Position numbers and translations under genes: made by a program. Below the pieces are notes generated by a model. The model was not told where the DNA came from. It saw only the letters and a list, made by a program, of their open reading frames with translations, and did not search any database. From NCBI GenBank assembly GCA_964654155.1, contig CAZZGL010000001.1:49966-113965 (forward strand): 64,000 bases of DNA. The letters are read 5' to 3'. Positions 7,848 to 16,636 of this stretch are shown in pieces. Every line of letters starts with the position of its first letter. Position 1 is the first letter of the stretch. The DNA comes from CAG-826 sp964654155 (lineage in GTDB: Bacteria > Bacillota_I > Bacilli_A > RFN20 > CAG-826).

Positions 7848-9089
7848 ATGAAAAAAGATTTAGTAATAATTGGAGGCGGTTCTGCAGGCATGGCCGCGGC
7901 AATTTCCGCTTATGATAATGGAATAAAAGATATTTTAATTTTAGAAAAAGATAAAGCATTAGGAGGAATATTAAATCAATGTATTCATAATGGATTTGGT
8001 TTACATGAATTCAAAGAACAATTAAGTGGTCCTGAGTTTGCTCATCGTTTTATTCAGCAAGTTAAGGAAAAAAATATTGAATATAAATTAGATGTGACTG
8101 TTTTATCGATTTCAAAAGATCGTAAAGTAATCTTTTCTAGTAAAGAAGATGGAGTAGTTGAAATTGAAGCTAAAGCCATTATTTTTGCAGCCGGATGTTA
8201 TGAAAGAAGTGCAGGCGCAATTAGGCTTCCTGGAGAAAGACCTAATGGAATATTTACCGCTGGAACAGTACAAAAATATTTAAATATTGATGGATATTTA
8301 GTTGGTAAAAAAGTATTTATTTTAGGTTCTGGCGATATAGGGCTAATCATGGCTAGAAGAATGACTCTAGAAGGCGCAAAGGTTCTTGGCGTTGCGGAAA
8401 TAATGCCATATTCAAATGGATTAAATAGAAATATTGTTCAATGTCTTCTCGATTATAATATTCCATTATTCTTATCTCACACAATAAAAGATATTATTGG
8501 AAAAAAGCAATTAGAAAAAGTTGTAATTGCCCAAGTCGATGAAAACAATCAATTTATTGAAGGAACGGAAAAAGAATTTATTTGCGATACATTATTACTT
8601 TCAGTAGGATTAATTCCATCGAGTGATTTATTGATTAATGCAGGGGCAAAAGTGGATTATAGAACTAAAAGTGTTTCTGTCAATCAGTATTATGAAACAA
8701 CTATAAAAGGAATTTTTGCTTGTGGTAATGTCCTTCATGTTCATGATTTAGTCGATTATGTAACTGAAGAAAGTAAGATTGCTGGTTTAGGAGCGGCAAG
8801 ATTCATACACAGTAAAGAATTCAATTCTTCTGAAGTTAATGTTGTTCCAGGCAATCTTATTTCATATGTTGTTCCTCAAAGAGCGAAAATTAGTAAAGAA
8901 AAAGTTGTTTTTAAGTTTAGAGTTAGAAAACCTTTAGAAAATGTGACACTATTAATAAAAGTTGATGGAAAAACAATTAAAAAGATTAGAAAACCATTTA
9001 TGATTCCTTCAGAAATGGAAAGAATTGTGTTTGATATGGAAACTATTAATGATAATAACAAAGAAATATTGATTGAAGTAGGTGAATGA
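7848..9089 (+). CDS. FAD/NAD(P)-binding oxidoreductase, GlpB-like partner subunit
   Basis: This 413-residue protein has a pyridine-nucleotide-disulfide-type fold: N-terminal GGGSAGMAAAISAYDNG, a CIHNGFGLHEFKEQLSGPEFA stretch typical of this subgroup, AAGCYERSAGAIRLPGERP, and a second dinucleotide site ILGSGDIGLIMARRM. The C-terminal 80 residues (about 330-413) are a small beta-rich extension. It is encoded with one base between it and the upstream GlpA-like gene and probably relays electrons from it. The RBS is AAAGGAGAACC. The final codon is TGA followed at once by TAA. The electron acceptor cannot be read from the sequence. Confidence 0.82.
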   Translation: MKKDLVIIGGGSAGMAAAISAYDNGIKDILILEKDKALGGILNQCIHNGFGLHEFKEQLSGPEFAHRFIQQVKEKNIEYKLDVTVLSISKDRKVIFSSKEDGVVEIEAKAIIFAAGCYERSAGAIRLPGERPNGIFTAGTVQKYLNIDGYLVGKKVFILGSGDIGLIMARRMTLEGAKVLGVAEIMPYSNGLNRNIVQCLLDYNIPLFLSHTIKDIIGKKQLEKVVIAQVDENNQFIEGTEKEFICDTLLLSVGLIPSSDLLINAGAKVDYRTKSVSVNQYYETTIKGIFACGNVLHVHDLVDYVTEESKIAGLGAARFIHSKEFNSSEVNVVPGNLISYVVPQRAKISKEKVVFKFRVRKPLENVTLLIKVDGKTIKKIRKPFMIPSEMERIVFDMETINDNNKEILIEVGE

Positions 9090-9092
9090 TAA

Positions 9093-9440
9093 ATGAAAGA
9101 TTTTATTTGTATAGTTTGTCCACGAGGATGTCACTTAAAAGTAGATAATGAGGGAAAAGTTGAAGGTAATTTTTGTAAAAGAGGCGAAGCTTACGCAAAG
9201 CAAGAAGCGATTTGTCCTTTAAGAATAGTGACATCCACTGTTTCATTGGTTTCTAAAAGCGAGTTATCGCGTTTACCAGTTATATCAAGTCAAGAAGTAC
9301 CAAAAGATAAAATATTCGATATTATGAAAGAACTATATAAAATTGAAGTTAATGCACCAATTAAGGTTGGAGATATAATTATAAAAAACATATTGGATTT
9401 AGGAGTTGATATAATTTCCACTCGCGAAGTGCAAGAATAG
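9093..9440 (+). CDS. DUF1667 domain protein, third gene of the glp-like operon
   Basis: The 115-residue protein starts with ICIVCPRGCHLKVD and then has GNFCKRGEAYAKQEAICPLRIVTST. Four cysteines (CxxCxxxC and CPLR environments) resemble the N-terminal cluster-binding region of molybdopterin oxidoreductases and are typical of DUF1667. The family is nearly always encoded after the two flavoproteins seen upstream, and it is thought to bind an iron-sulfur cluster in that complex; this role is inference. The start codon follows the upstream stop by three bases with AGGTGA as ribosome binding site. Confidence 0.85.
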   Translation: MKDFICIVCPRGCHLKVDNEGKVEGNFCKRGEAYAKQEAICPLRIVTSTVSLVSKSELSRLPVISSQEVPKDKIFDIMKELYKIEVNAPIKVGDIIIKNILDLGVDIISTREVQE

Positions 9441-9442
9441 TA

Positions 9443-9500
9443 TTGAAAAAAATAAATAAACATATATAATTTATGTGAAAAAAGGAATTACATAAATTAT
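9443..9500 (+). promoter_or_regulatory. Promoter of rnjB overlapped by an inverted repeat
   Basis: TTGAAA (9443-9448) and TATAAT (9465-9470) are 16 bases apart. A perfect 11-base inverted repeat, ATAATTTATGT (9466-9476) and ACATAAATTAT (9490-9500), overlaps the -10 box and the likely start site. It could be an operator or a 5'-end RNA hairpin. Confidence 0.55.
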
Positions 9501-9519
9501 TTATATAAATGGAGGAAAA

Positions 9520-11199
9520 ATGGAAAAAATAAAAGTGTTCGCTTTAGGCGGTCTTGATGAATGTGGTAAAAATATGTATATCATCGAAGTTGGTGATGAT
9601 TTATATGTTGTTGAAGCAGGTCATAAGTATCCAGATAAAACATCGCCAGGTGTTGATGTTATCATTCCGGATTATAACTATTTATTAGAAAATAAAGATC
9701 GAATTCGTGGGGTTATTATTTCTCATGGTCATTCAGATCAAATGGGGGCGGTTGCGTATTTGTATAAAAATGGACAAATAAATGCACCGATATATGCCTC
9801 TTCTTTAACAATTGCCATTATTAAGATGCATACTAAAGCAGTGGGGATTGAAAATGATTATCAATTTGTGGAAATAAAAGATGAGAATTCATATATAAAA
9901 ATTGGAAATCACTATTTTAGATTTTTTAAAACTGCACATATGATTTCTGGATCATTAGGATTTTCTTTAGAAACTGAGCAAGGTGCTATTGTGTACACAG
10001 GAGAATTTATTGTTGAATATAATAACTATCAAAAGTATAAATTAGACATTGGCACAATTGCTAAAATTGCCGAAGATAATGTACTTTTATTAATGACGGA
10101 ATCTAGATATGCTGATCGCCCTGGTTATACTTCACCATCACATCGCTTGACGCCTTTGATTCAAAAAGATTTTAAAGATGCAGTTGGAAGAACTTTTATT
10201 TGTTTATATGATTCAAATATTTATGGATTGAATGAAGCTTTAAAATTAGCAATTGACGCAAATAAAAAGATCATATTTTATGGTCAAGATACAAAAGAAC
10301 TTATCAAAACATTAATTTCACTTGGAGAAATTGTTATTCCAAAAGCTAATTTGTTATCTGTTGATGATTTTTTTAGAGTAAAAGAGCAAGATATTGTTGT
10401 ATTTATCTTAGGAAATAGAGATACATTATATAGTCAAATTGAAATGCTTGCTGCTGGTGAAGGTGACGATAAGAAAATTATTTTGTATGAAAATGATACT
10501 TTTATAATTGTAGCTCCACCTCAAATTGGAACTGAGGTTTATGCTGTTAGTGTGGTTGATGATGTTTTTAGAACTGGTGCGCGTGTGATTAATATTTCAA
10601 AGAAAAAAATTTCTTCGATGCATGCTCAAGAAGAAGATATTAAAACTATGTTATCATTATTAAAGCCAAAATACTATATGCCAGTTATGGGTGAATATCG
10701 ACACATTTTAGCAAATGCAAAAGTTGCCGTTTCCGCTAATCAAGGATATTCACATTTAAATACATTTGTTTTGGATAATGGAATGGTACTTAATTTTGAA
10801 AATGAGCGAGTTCTTCCAATTACTGAAAATATTAAAGTTGGAGATTTACTTGTAGATGGAAGTGGCGTTGGTGATGTTGGAGAAAGTGTTTTAACCGATC
10901 GTCAAAAACTTGCTGATGACGGAGTTATTTGTATGGCACTTACAATATCTTATTCGCAAAAGAAAGTTATTGCTGGACCTGATGTTCAAATGAGAGGTTT
11001 TGTTTTAGTTAAGGATTCGGAAGCGTTACTACATGATATAGCAGCTGAATTTGTTAATATAGTTAACGATGAACTTCAAAGAGAACACCCAAATTTAGAT
11101 GAAGCAAAACAAGATACTTATGAAAGAGCTTTAAGAATGGTTAGAAAATCTACCGGAAAAGATCCGATGATTCTACCTCTTGTCATAGAAGTAGAATAA
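9520..11199 (+). CDS. rnjB: Ribonuclease J family protein, J2-like
   Basis: At 559 residues this is a full-length RNase J (metallo-beta-lactamase, beta-CASP and C-terminal domains). RNase J enzymes cut and trim RNA from the 5' end. Several zinc-ligand and catalytic positions are altered: the HxHxDH motif reads HGHSDQ (69-74), TGDF reads TGEF (E162), SDSTNAERPG reads TESRYADRPG (E194), and PVHGE reads PVMGE (M390). H69, H71, D73, H140 and H368 are kept. B. subtilis J2 also has a degenerate HxHxDH motif and weak activity, and rnjB sits in the same place before spoIIIE there. J2 usually works as a partner of J1, which is not in this window. Confidence 0.85.
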   Translation: MEKIKVFALGGLDECGKNMYIIEVGDDLYVVEAGHKYPDKTSPGVDVIIPDYNYLLENKDRIRGVIISHGHSDQMGAVAYLYKNGQINAPIYASSLTIAIIKMHTKAVGIENDYQFVEIKDENSYIKIGNHYFRFFKTAHMISGSLGFSLETEQGAIVYTGEFIVEYNNYQKYKLDIGTIAKIAEDNVLLLMTESRYADRPGYTSPSHRLTPLIQKDFKDAVGRTFICLYDSNIYGLNEALKLAIDANKKIIFYGQDTKELIKTLISLGEIVIPKANLLSVDDFFRVKEQDIVVFILGNRDTLYSQIEMLAAGEGDDKKIILYENDTFIIVAPPQIGTEVYAVSVVDDVFRTGARVINISKKKISSMHAQEEDIKTMLSLLKPKYYMPVMGEYRHILANAKVAVSANQGYSHLNTFVLDNGMVLNFENERVLPITENIKVGDLLVDGSGVGDVGESVLTDRQKLADDGVICMALTISYSQKKVIAGPDVQMRGFVLVKDSEALLHDIAAEFVNIVNDELQREHPNLDEAKQDTYERALRMVRKSTGKDPMILPLVIEVE

Positions 11200-11216
11200 T
11201 TTTCTTAAAATATTAT

Positions 11217-11263
11217 GTCAGTTTAATACGAAATTTATAGATGTATTAGACTGACTTTTTTTT
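11217..11263 (+). terminator. Terminator after rnjB
   Basis: GTCAGTTTAATAC and GTATTAGACTGAC pair (one G-T wobble) around a 13-base loop, followed by a run of eight T. Confidence 0.88.
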
Positions 11264-11335
11264 AACAATTAAAATTGTAATATAAAAAATATTCTATTTT
11301 TTCTTTTATTGAATAATAGGAAAATAGATAGATTA

Positions 11336-11344
11336 TGCTATAAT
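11336..11344 (+). promoter_or_regulatory. Extended -10 promoter of the ftsK operon
   Basis: TGCTATAAT fits TGnTATAAT and lies 36 bases before the ftsK ATG. Confidence 0.6.
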
Positions 11345-11380
11345 TAATTGACAACAATATTAGATGTAGGAGAAGAAGTT

Positions 11381-13882
11381 ATGGCAAAAGAAAAAAAAGA
11401 ACCAAAAGTAAATAAAGATGGGGTATTATCGAAAGATGCAGAAACTATTTTAGTCGGATTAATGCTTTCTCTAGTTTCGTTAATTGGACTGCTTAATAAA
11501 GGACCAATTGGACAATTTTTAACATTTGTTGCGGTTTATTTATTTGGTGTATTTTATTTTGTGGCTTTTTTAATACTTTTGTACATTGGAATATATTTAA
11601 CATTTAAACGTAAAATGTTCAAATTAAAAATTGATATAACTCTTTTAGGAATAATTTTATTATCTCTTGGAATAATGATTGCATCTTCACAATCAAATGG
11701 AGAATTAATTACTCTAAATAATGTTTTTACAAAATTTTCAAGACAAGTTAGAGATATTTCTGATGGTTTTTTAATAAAAGATATTGTTAAAGTTGAACAA
11801 ACAGGTGGAGGACTAATTGGCTATTTTTTAACAGCAGTATTAAATACATCTATTACTAGCACAGGAACATTGATTGTTTCTTTAGTTTTGATGGTTGCTG
11901 GTTTAGTTCTCGCTCTTTATCGTCCTTCTAAGGCGATAACTGGATTTATTAAAAAACATCAAGAAAAGCGTAAAGAAAGAAAAGCAAATGAAGAAGCAGA
12001 AAGATTAATAATTGAAGAAGAGGAAGAAAAACATGTAGAAAAAACTGAAAAAGATACAAGCTATGAATATACTTCTATAGATACAAGTCGACAAGCTTCA
12101 AAAGCGACATTTGTTTTTAGTAGTGCCACCCCTACATATGTGAAAAAAGAATCAACCGCGCTTGCAGATGATATTGAAGAAGAAGATAATTCTATAAAAA
12201 CTGAAACAGCATTTGAAAACTTCGAAGAAGAAAAAATCGATGAAAATATTGAAACAATACCTATTAGTCAAGAATTAGGCTCAATAACTCCAAAAGCTAG
12301 CAAAGTAACATACACACCTAGTGGGTCTTCATCTTTAACAACTACAACAAGGACTGTAGCAACACCAATTGTTAAAGGAGAAAAGAAAGTTAAATTACCA
12401 AAAAGAGAGTATACTTATCCAAGTTTAGACTTATTAAATGAATATGAAAACGCTCATGTGGATGAAGAAAATGAACGCATTTCGATAGAAAGGCAAGAAC
12501 AAATTAATGCGATATTACAAGATTTTGGAATTGGGGCAACTATAACAGGGTTTAAAGTTGGACCATCGGTAACTCGTTTTGATTTGCTTACGAATAGAGA
12601 TGTTTCTATTAATAGTGTCATTAAGTATATTGATGATATTGCTGTTCGTCTTGGTGGTATGACTAACACAAGATTTGAAAAAGTAGTTAAAGGAAAATCG
12701 ACATCTGGACTTGAAATACCTAATGCTCATGCAGTGACGGTTTCATTTAAAGAATGTATTTCTCCATATGTTGGCGACCCAAAAGCAAAATATAAAGTAC
12801 CTTTTGGAAAAGATATTACAGGCGATGTTATCGGAGTTAATGTTACCGACTATCCGCATATGTTAGTAGCGGGTTCAACCGGTTCAGGTAAATCGGTATT
12901 TATTCATAATTTAATTATGTCATTAATTATGAAAACAACACCAGATGAGCTTAAAATAATGTTAATTGATCCAAAACGTGTTGAGATGAGTAAATATAAA
13001 GAAATGCCGCATTTACTTTGTCCAATTATTTCTGAATATGATCAATCAAAAGTTGCAATGAATAAATTAGTGGCAGAAATGGAAAGGCGTTATCAATTAT
13101 TTGAAGATGCAGGTGTATCGAAAATTTCTCAATATAATGAATATGCTGAAGAAGAAGGATTAGAACCACTTCCAATTATTGTTGTCGTTATTGATGAATA
13201 CGCAGATTTAGTCGAAAATTGTAAGGATATTGCTTCTCCAGTTGTTAAAATTGCCGCAAAATCAAGAGCTAGTGGTATTCATATGGTTATTTCTACGCAA
13301 CGTCCTTCAGTTAATGTTATTACTGGTGTTATTAAAGCTAACCTTCCAACACGTGTTGCTTTGCGTGTGGCTTCAAGTGTTGATTCACAAACAATATTAG
13401 GTGAAGGTGGAGCGGAAGATTTATTAGGTTATGGTGATATGCTTGTTGATTGTCAAGATATTCCTGGCCATGGATTTACAAGATTACAATGTGCATTCGT
13501 TGATAATAAAGAAATTCGCCGTGTTGTAGAATTTTTAAAACAAAATTATACAACTAAATATGATCCTGAATTTACTGATTTAAAAGATCGTACGGCGATG
13601 GGACCTAGTTTTTTAGGAGGCGGAAATCAAGCTAGAGAACGTGATGAAAGATATGAAGAAGTAAAAGCTTTTGTTATGGATTTAGAAGAAGTATCTATTT
13701 CTGAAATTCAACGTAAAATGTATTTAGGATTTCCTAAAGCGGCAAGAATTATGGATCAATTAGAAGAAGCAGGAGTTGTTGCTAAAGCAACAGGTAATGG
13801 TGGAAAACGAAAAGTTTTAATTCATAGCCAAGAGGCGTTAGCCGCTAAGGAAGGGGAAGAAAAAGATGATAGTGAATCTTAA
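11381..13882 (+). CDS. ftsK: DNA translocase FtsK/SpoIIIE
   Basis: The 833-residue protein has four membrane segments in its first 190 residues and an acidic low-complexity linker (about 195-350). A RecA-type motor follows with Walker A VAGSTGSGKSVF (about 496-505) and Walker B VVVIDEYADL (about 600). The winged-helix gamma domain lies at about 755-820. FtsK/SpoIIIE pumps chromosome DNA through the closing septum; in a spore former it also fills the forespore. The ATG at 11381 has TAGGAGAAG before it and is preferred to the TTG 33 bases upstream. It opens a run of six same-strand genes. Confidence 0.95.
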   Translation: MAKEKKEPKVNKDGVLSKDAETILVGLMLSLVSLIGLLNKGPIGQFLTFVAVYLFGVFYFVAFLILLYIGIYLTFKRKMFKLKIDITLLGIILLSLGIMIASSQSNGELITLNNVFTKFSRQVRDISDGFLIKDIVKVEQTGGGLIGYFLTAVLNTSITSTGTLIVSLVLMVAGLVLALYRPSKAITGFIKKHQEKRKERKANEEAERLIIEEEEEKHVEKTEKDTSYEYTSIDTSRQASKATFVFSSATPTYVKKESTALADDIEEEDNSIKTETAFENFEEEKIDENIETIPISQELGSITPKASKVTYTPSGSSSLTTTTRTVATPIVKGEKKVKLPKREYTYPSLDLLNEYENAHVDEENERISIERQEQINAILQDFGIGATITGFKVGPSVTRFDLLTNRDVSINSVIKYIDDIAVRLGGMTNTRFEKVVKGKSTSGLEIPNAHAVTVSFKECISPYVGDPKAKYKVPFGKDITGDVIGVNVTDYPHMLVAGSTGSGKSVFIHNLIMSLIMKTTPDELKIMLIDPKRVEMSKYKEMPHLLCPIISEYDQSKVAMNKLVAEMERRYQLFEDAGVSKISQYNEYAEEEGLEPLPIIVVVIDEYADLVENCKDIASPVVKIAAKSRASGIHMVISTQRPSVNVITGVIKANLPTRVALRVASSVDSQTILGEGGAEDLLGYGDMLVDCQDIPGHGFTRLQCAFVDNKEIRRVVEFLKQNYTTKYDPEFTDLKDRTAMGPSFLGGGNQARERDERYEEVKAFVMDLEEVSISEIQRKMYLGFPKAARIMDQLEEAGVVAKATGNGGKRKVLIHSQEALAAKEGEEKDDSES

Positions 13883-15065
13883 AGATAAGAGATTTCATAC
13901 AAATTTGATTTCTATCTACTCAGTTTTGCCTTATAAATGTGAATATTTACCTGTTTTAGTTTTGTTAAAGAAAATTTTAGTCAATAGAGCAAAAGGATAT
14001 AAAAATCAACAAGAAATAGTCAATGAAAATGAAAATTTATATGGTTTTCCTTATTCTATGAATTATTCATTAGTGGAAAATAATATTTTTGTAATCATAA
14101 ATTTTAATGTTATTGATGAAAAGTATGTTAATGACAAAAAATTATTAAATAAAACGATAAAATTTATATATAAGTTATTTTATGAATTTTATGAGGGTCG
14201 ATTTACTAAAAAAATAATTAAGGAACAAAAAGAAATTGTCGCTAATCAACTAGCGGAAATATTTAATCGTCCAAACTATATTGCTAGAGAAGGATTATAT
14301 AAAGCTTTAGATGAAAATTGGCTTCTTTCAGTGCCTCTTTATGGAACCGTAGAAGAAGTTTTGAATGTTACAAAGGAAGATTTAATTAAAGTTCATCAAG
14401 AAATTATTTTAGCTGAAAAAGCTTGCTTTGTTGTTGGACCAATCAATAAAAATAAAATTGAAAAATCTTTAAATAAATACTTTACATTTAATGCAAAAAT
14501 GCCATTATTTTCAGAATATAGAAGAAGTACAAATGATGTAGTGGAAGTGATTCAAGAAAAGAAAATAAATCAAACGGTTATTCAAATAGGATTTATATTA
14601 GATGAAGAAATGAATCGCTTCGAGGCAACAATTTTAAATGCATTAATCGGTGGATTAGGAACTAGTCGATTATTTAAAGAAATCAGAGAAAAAAGAGGAT
14701 TATGTTATAGTATTTCTTCTTCTTTAAGTCGATATAATAGAATGCTATTTATTTCTTCAGGTATTGATGCTTCAAATATAGATATTGCTAAAAATTCTAT
14801 TAAAGAAGTATTAGGAAATTTGAAATTTACAGCAAAAGAATTAAAACAAGCCATTTCTATTATTAATTCTTCATTAATTTCAAGTTTGGATAATTCAGAA
14901 TTATTGCTTAATGACTTAGTACGAGCGACTAGAATGAATGAAGAATGGAATTATAAAGAAACAATTAAAGGATTTAAAAATGTTTCATTAAGTCGAATTA
15001 ATTACTTAGCAAGTAAATTGGTTTATCAAGGAATATTTGTTTTAAAAGGAGTAATCAATATATGA
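13866..15065 (+). CDS. M16 peptidase-family protein, YmfF type (likely inactive)
   Basis: The 399-residue protein has the M16 (insulinase/processing peptidase) fold but lacks the HxxEH zinc motif; the corresponding N-terminal part reads NENLYGFPY. The second half has GGLGTSRLFKEIREKRGLCY, a conserved M16 block. In Bacilli YmfF and YmfH are encoded together after spoIIIE and are annotated as EF-P 5-aminopentanol modification-associated proteins; M16 enzymes often pair an active with an inactive subunit. The start lies inside ftsK (17-base overlap) and its stop overlaps ymfH by four bases. Confidence 0.85.
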   Translation: MIVNLKDKRFHTNLISIYSVLPYKCEYLPVLVLLKKILVNRAKGYKNQQEIVNENENLYGFPYSMNYSLVENNIFVIINFNVIDEKYVNDKKLLNKTIKFIYKLFYEFYEGRFTKKIIKEQKEIVANQLAEIFNRPNYIAREGLYKALDENWLLSVPLYGTVEEVLNVTKEDLIKVHQEIILAEKACFVVGPINKNKIEKSLNKYFTFNAKMPLFSEYRRSTNDVVEVIQEKKINQTVIQIGFILDEEMNRFEATILNALIGGLGTSRLFKEIREKRGLCYSISSSLSRYNRMLFISSGIDASNIDIAKNSIKEVLGNLKFTAKELKQAISIINSSLISSLDNSELLLNDLVRATRMNEEWNYKETIKGFKNVSLSRINYLASKLVYQGIFVLKGVINI

Positions 15066-16309
15066 GCTCACTATGGAAAGAAGAAAATATCGTTTTAAAA
15101 AATGGTTTAAATGTGACTGTTATATATTTAAAAGGAACCCATTCTTTTGTTAGCTATATAGCCGCACCTATTGGTGCATTAGCGACTTCATATACAATTG
15201 ATGATAAACCGACTCCTTCAGGAATGGCTCATTTTTTAGAGCATCGGTTATTTGATACTCCTAAAGGCGATGCTTTTGAATTATTTACTAATTTAGGTTG
15301 CGATTCTAATGCTTATACAACATATCAATACACAACTTATTATTTTGAAACTTCATCTTCTTTAATTGATGGTATAAAAATTCTTCTAGAAATGACTAAT
15401 GAATTAACATTTGATGAAAAGTCAGTAGAAAAAGAAAAGCCAATTATTATTGAAGAATTACATATGGGACTAGATCGGCCAAATTCCCGTTTAAGAAATG
15501 AATTATATAAGAATTTATTTAAAGTGAGTCCTATAAAAGATGAAATTGTTGGTAGTGAGGAAAGTATTAATAAGATAACATTAGAAGATTTAAAAAGAGT
15601 TTTTAATGCTTATTATGCTAAAGATAAACTTCGCTTGTTTTTAATAGGGGACATTAATCAAAATATTTTAGAACAAATTGGAAATATAGAATTAAAAGAC
15701 TCTTCAACTACATATGAAATAAAAAAGATAGTGGAAGAAGATGAAAAGATAGTTTCAAAAGAAGGAGTAACATATATGGATGTGCCTCTTCCTTTAATTA
15801 CTACTGGTGCTAAATGTTTAAACATTCAAAAGAAAATGAATCTTGATAATGAAACATATGAGGCATTAAGAGAAGTTACAAGTGCTTTACTTTTCTCAGA
15901 TTCAGAGAAATTAGTTAAAGAAATGTATAAAAGTGGATTAATTAGTTCACCAATATATGGTAATATACAACATGTTGATAATTTAAGTATTATTCAATTA
16001 TCGACTTCGTCTTTTAAAATAAAAGCTATTCAAAGTAAATTTATTCATTTCTTTGAACATATTGAAGAATATGTTAATAAAGATAGTGTAGAAAGAATTA
16101 TTCGTTATGTAAAAGGAAGTAACTTATATATTCTTGATGATATATCTAGTTTCTCATATTTGGTAGTGTCTAATGCCATGCAAGGAATTAACTATCAAAA
16201 AGAAATTAAAGCTTTAGATAGCATTACCTATGAAATGATTATTGCGTATTTAAAAGAATGGAAAAATGTTGAAGTATGTACCCACATTATCAAAAAGGAG
16301 TCTAATTAA
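15062..16309 (+). CDS. M16 peptidase, YmfH type
   Basis: The 415-residue protein is the active partner of the upstream YmfF-like protein. It has the inverted zinc motif HFLEH (57-61) in SGMAHFLEHRLFD and the downstream third-ligand region PIIIEELHMGLDRPN. ATGA overlap with the upstream gene and AAAAGGAG before the start indicate coupled translation and equal amounts. In B. subtilis the pair is linked to EF-P modification; this link here rests on family and gene order. Overall length is typical. Confidence 0.88.
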   Translation: MSSLWKEENIVLKNGLNVTVIYLKGTHSFVSYIAAPIGALATSYTIDDKPTPSGMAHFLEHRLFDTPKGDAFELFTNLGCDSNAYTTYQYTTYYFETSSSLIDGIKILLEMTNELTFDEKSVEKEKPIIIEELHMGLDRPNSRLRNELYKNLFKVSPIKDEIVGSEESINKITLEDLKRVFNAYYAKDKLRLFLIGDINQNILEQIGNIELKDSSTTYEIKKIVEEDEKIVSKEGVTYMDVPLPLITTGAKCLNIQKKMNLDNETYEALREVTSALLFSDSEKLVKEMYKSGLISSPIYGNIQHVDNLSIIQLSTSSFKIKAIQSKFIHFFEHIEEYVNKDSVERIIRYVKGSNLYILDDISSFSYLVVSNAMQGINYQKEIKALDSITYEMIIAYLKEWKNVEVCTHIIKKESN

Positions 16310-16310
16310 T

Positions 16311-16631
16311 ATGGAAATAGGTGTTGATATAGTCTATATTCCTCGATTAGAAGGAAGAGATGATTTGGCTCAAAAAATATTAAGTGAAGAAGAATATGAA
16401 ATATATTGTTCACGAATTGACAAAGCTTTCTTTTTAGCGGGTCGTTTTGCTTGCCGAGAAGCTTTTGTAAAAGCAAATAAAGGACAAATTGATTTTCATC
16501 AATTTAATAAAATAAGAGTTTTATACGATGCATTTAACGCTCCTTATTTAATGTATGAAGATCATAAATATGCGGTTTCAATTGCACATGATAAAGATTA
16601 TGCAATTGCGGTTGTAATGGTAGAAAGGTAG
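16311..16631 (+). CDS. acpS: Holo-[acyl-carrier-protein] synthase AcpS
   Basis: AcpS transfers phosphopantetheine from CoA to acyl carrier protein. The 106 residues contain the metal-binding GVDIV motif near the start and GRFACREAFVKA, which holds the catalytic glutamate, and end with VSIAHDKDYAIAVVMVE. The protein is slightly shorter than most AcpS proteins (about 118-126). The ATG at 16311 follows AAAAAGGAGTCT and lies one base after the ymfH stop; a longer frame from 16266 would run into ymfH and lacks a binding site. A pantothenate kinase gene for CoA synthesis lies at 62.4 kb. Confidence 0.92.
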   Translation: MEIGVDIVYIPRLEGRDDLAQKILSEEEYEIYCSRIDKAFFLAGRFACREAFVKANKGQIDFHQFNKIRVLYDAFNAPYLMYEDHKYAVSIAHDKDYAIAVVMVER

Positions 16632-16636
16632 TTATT

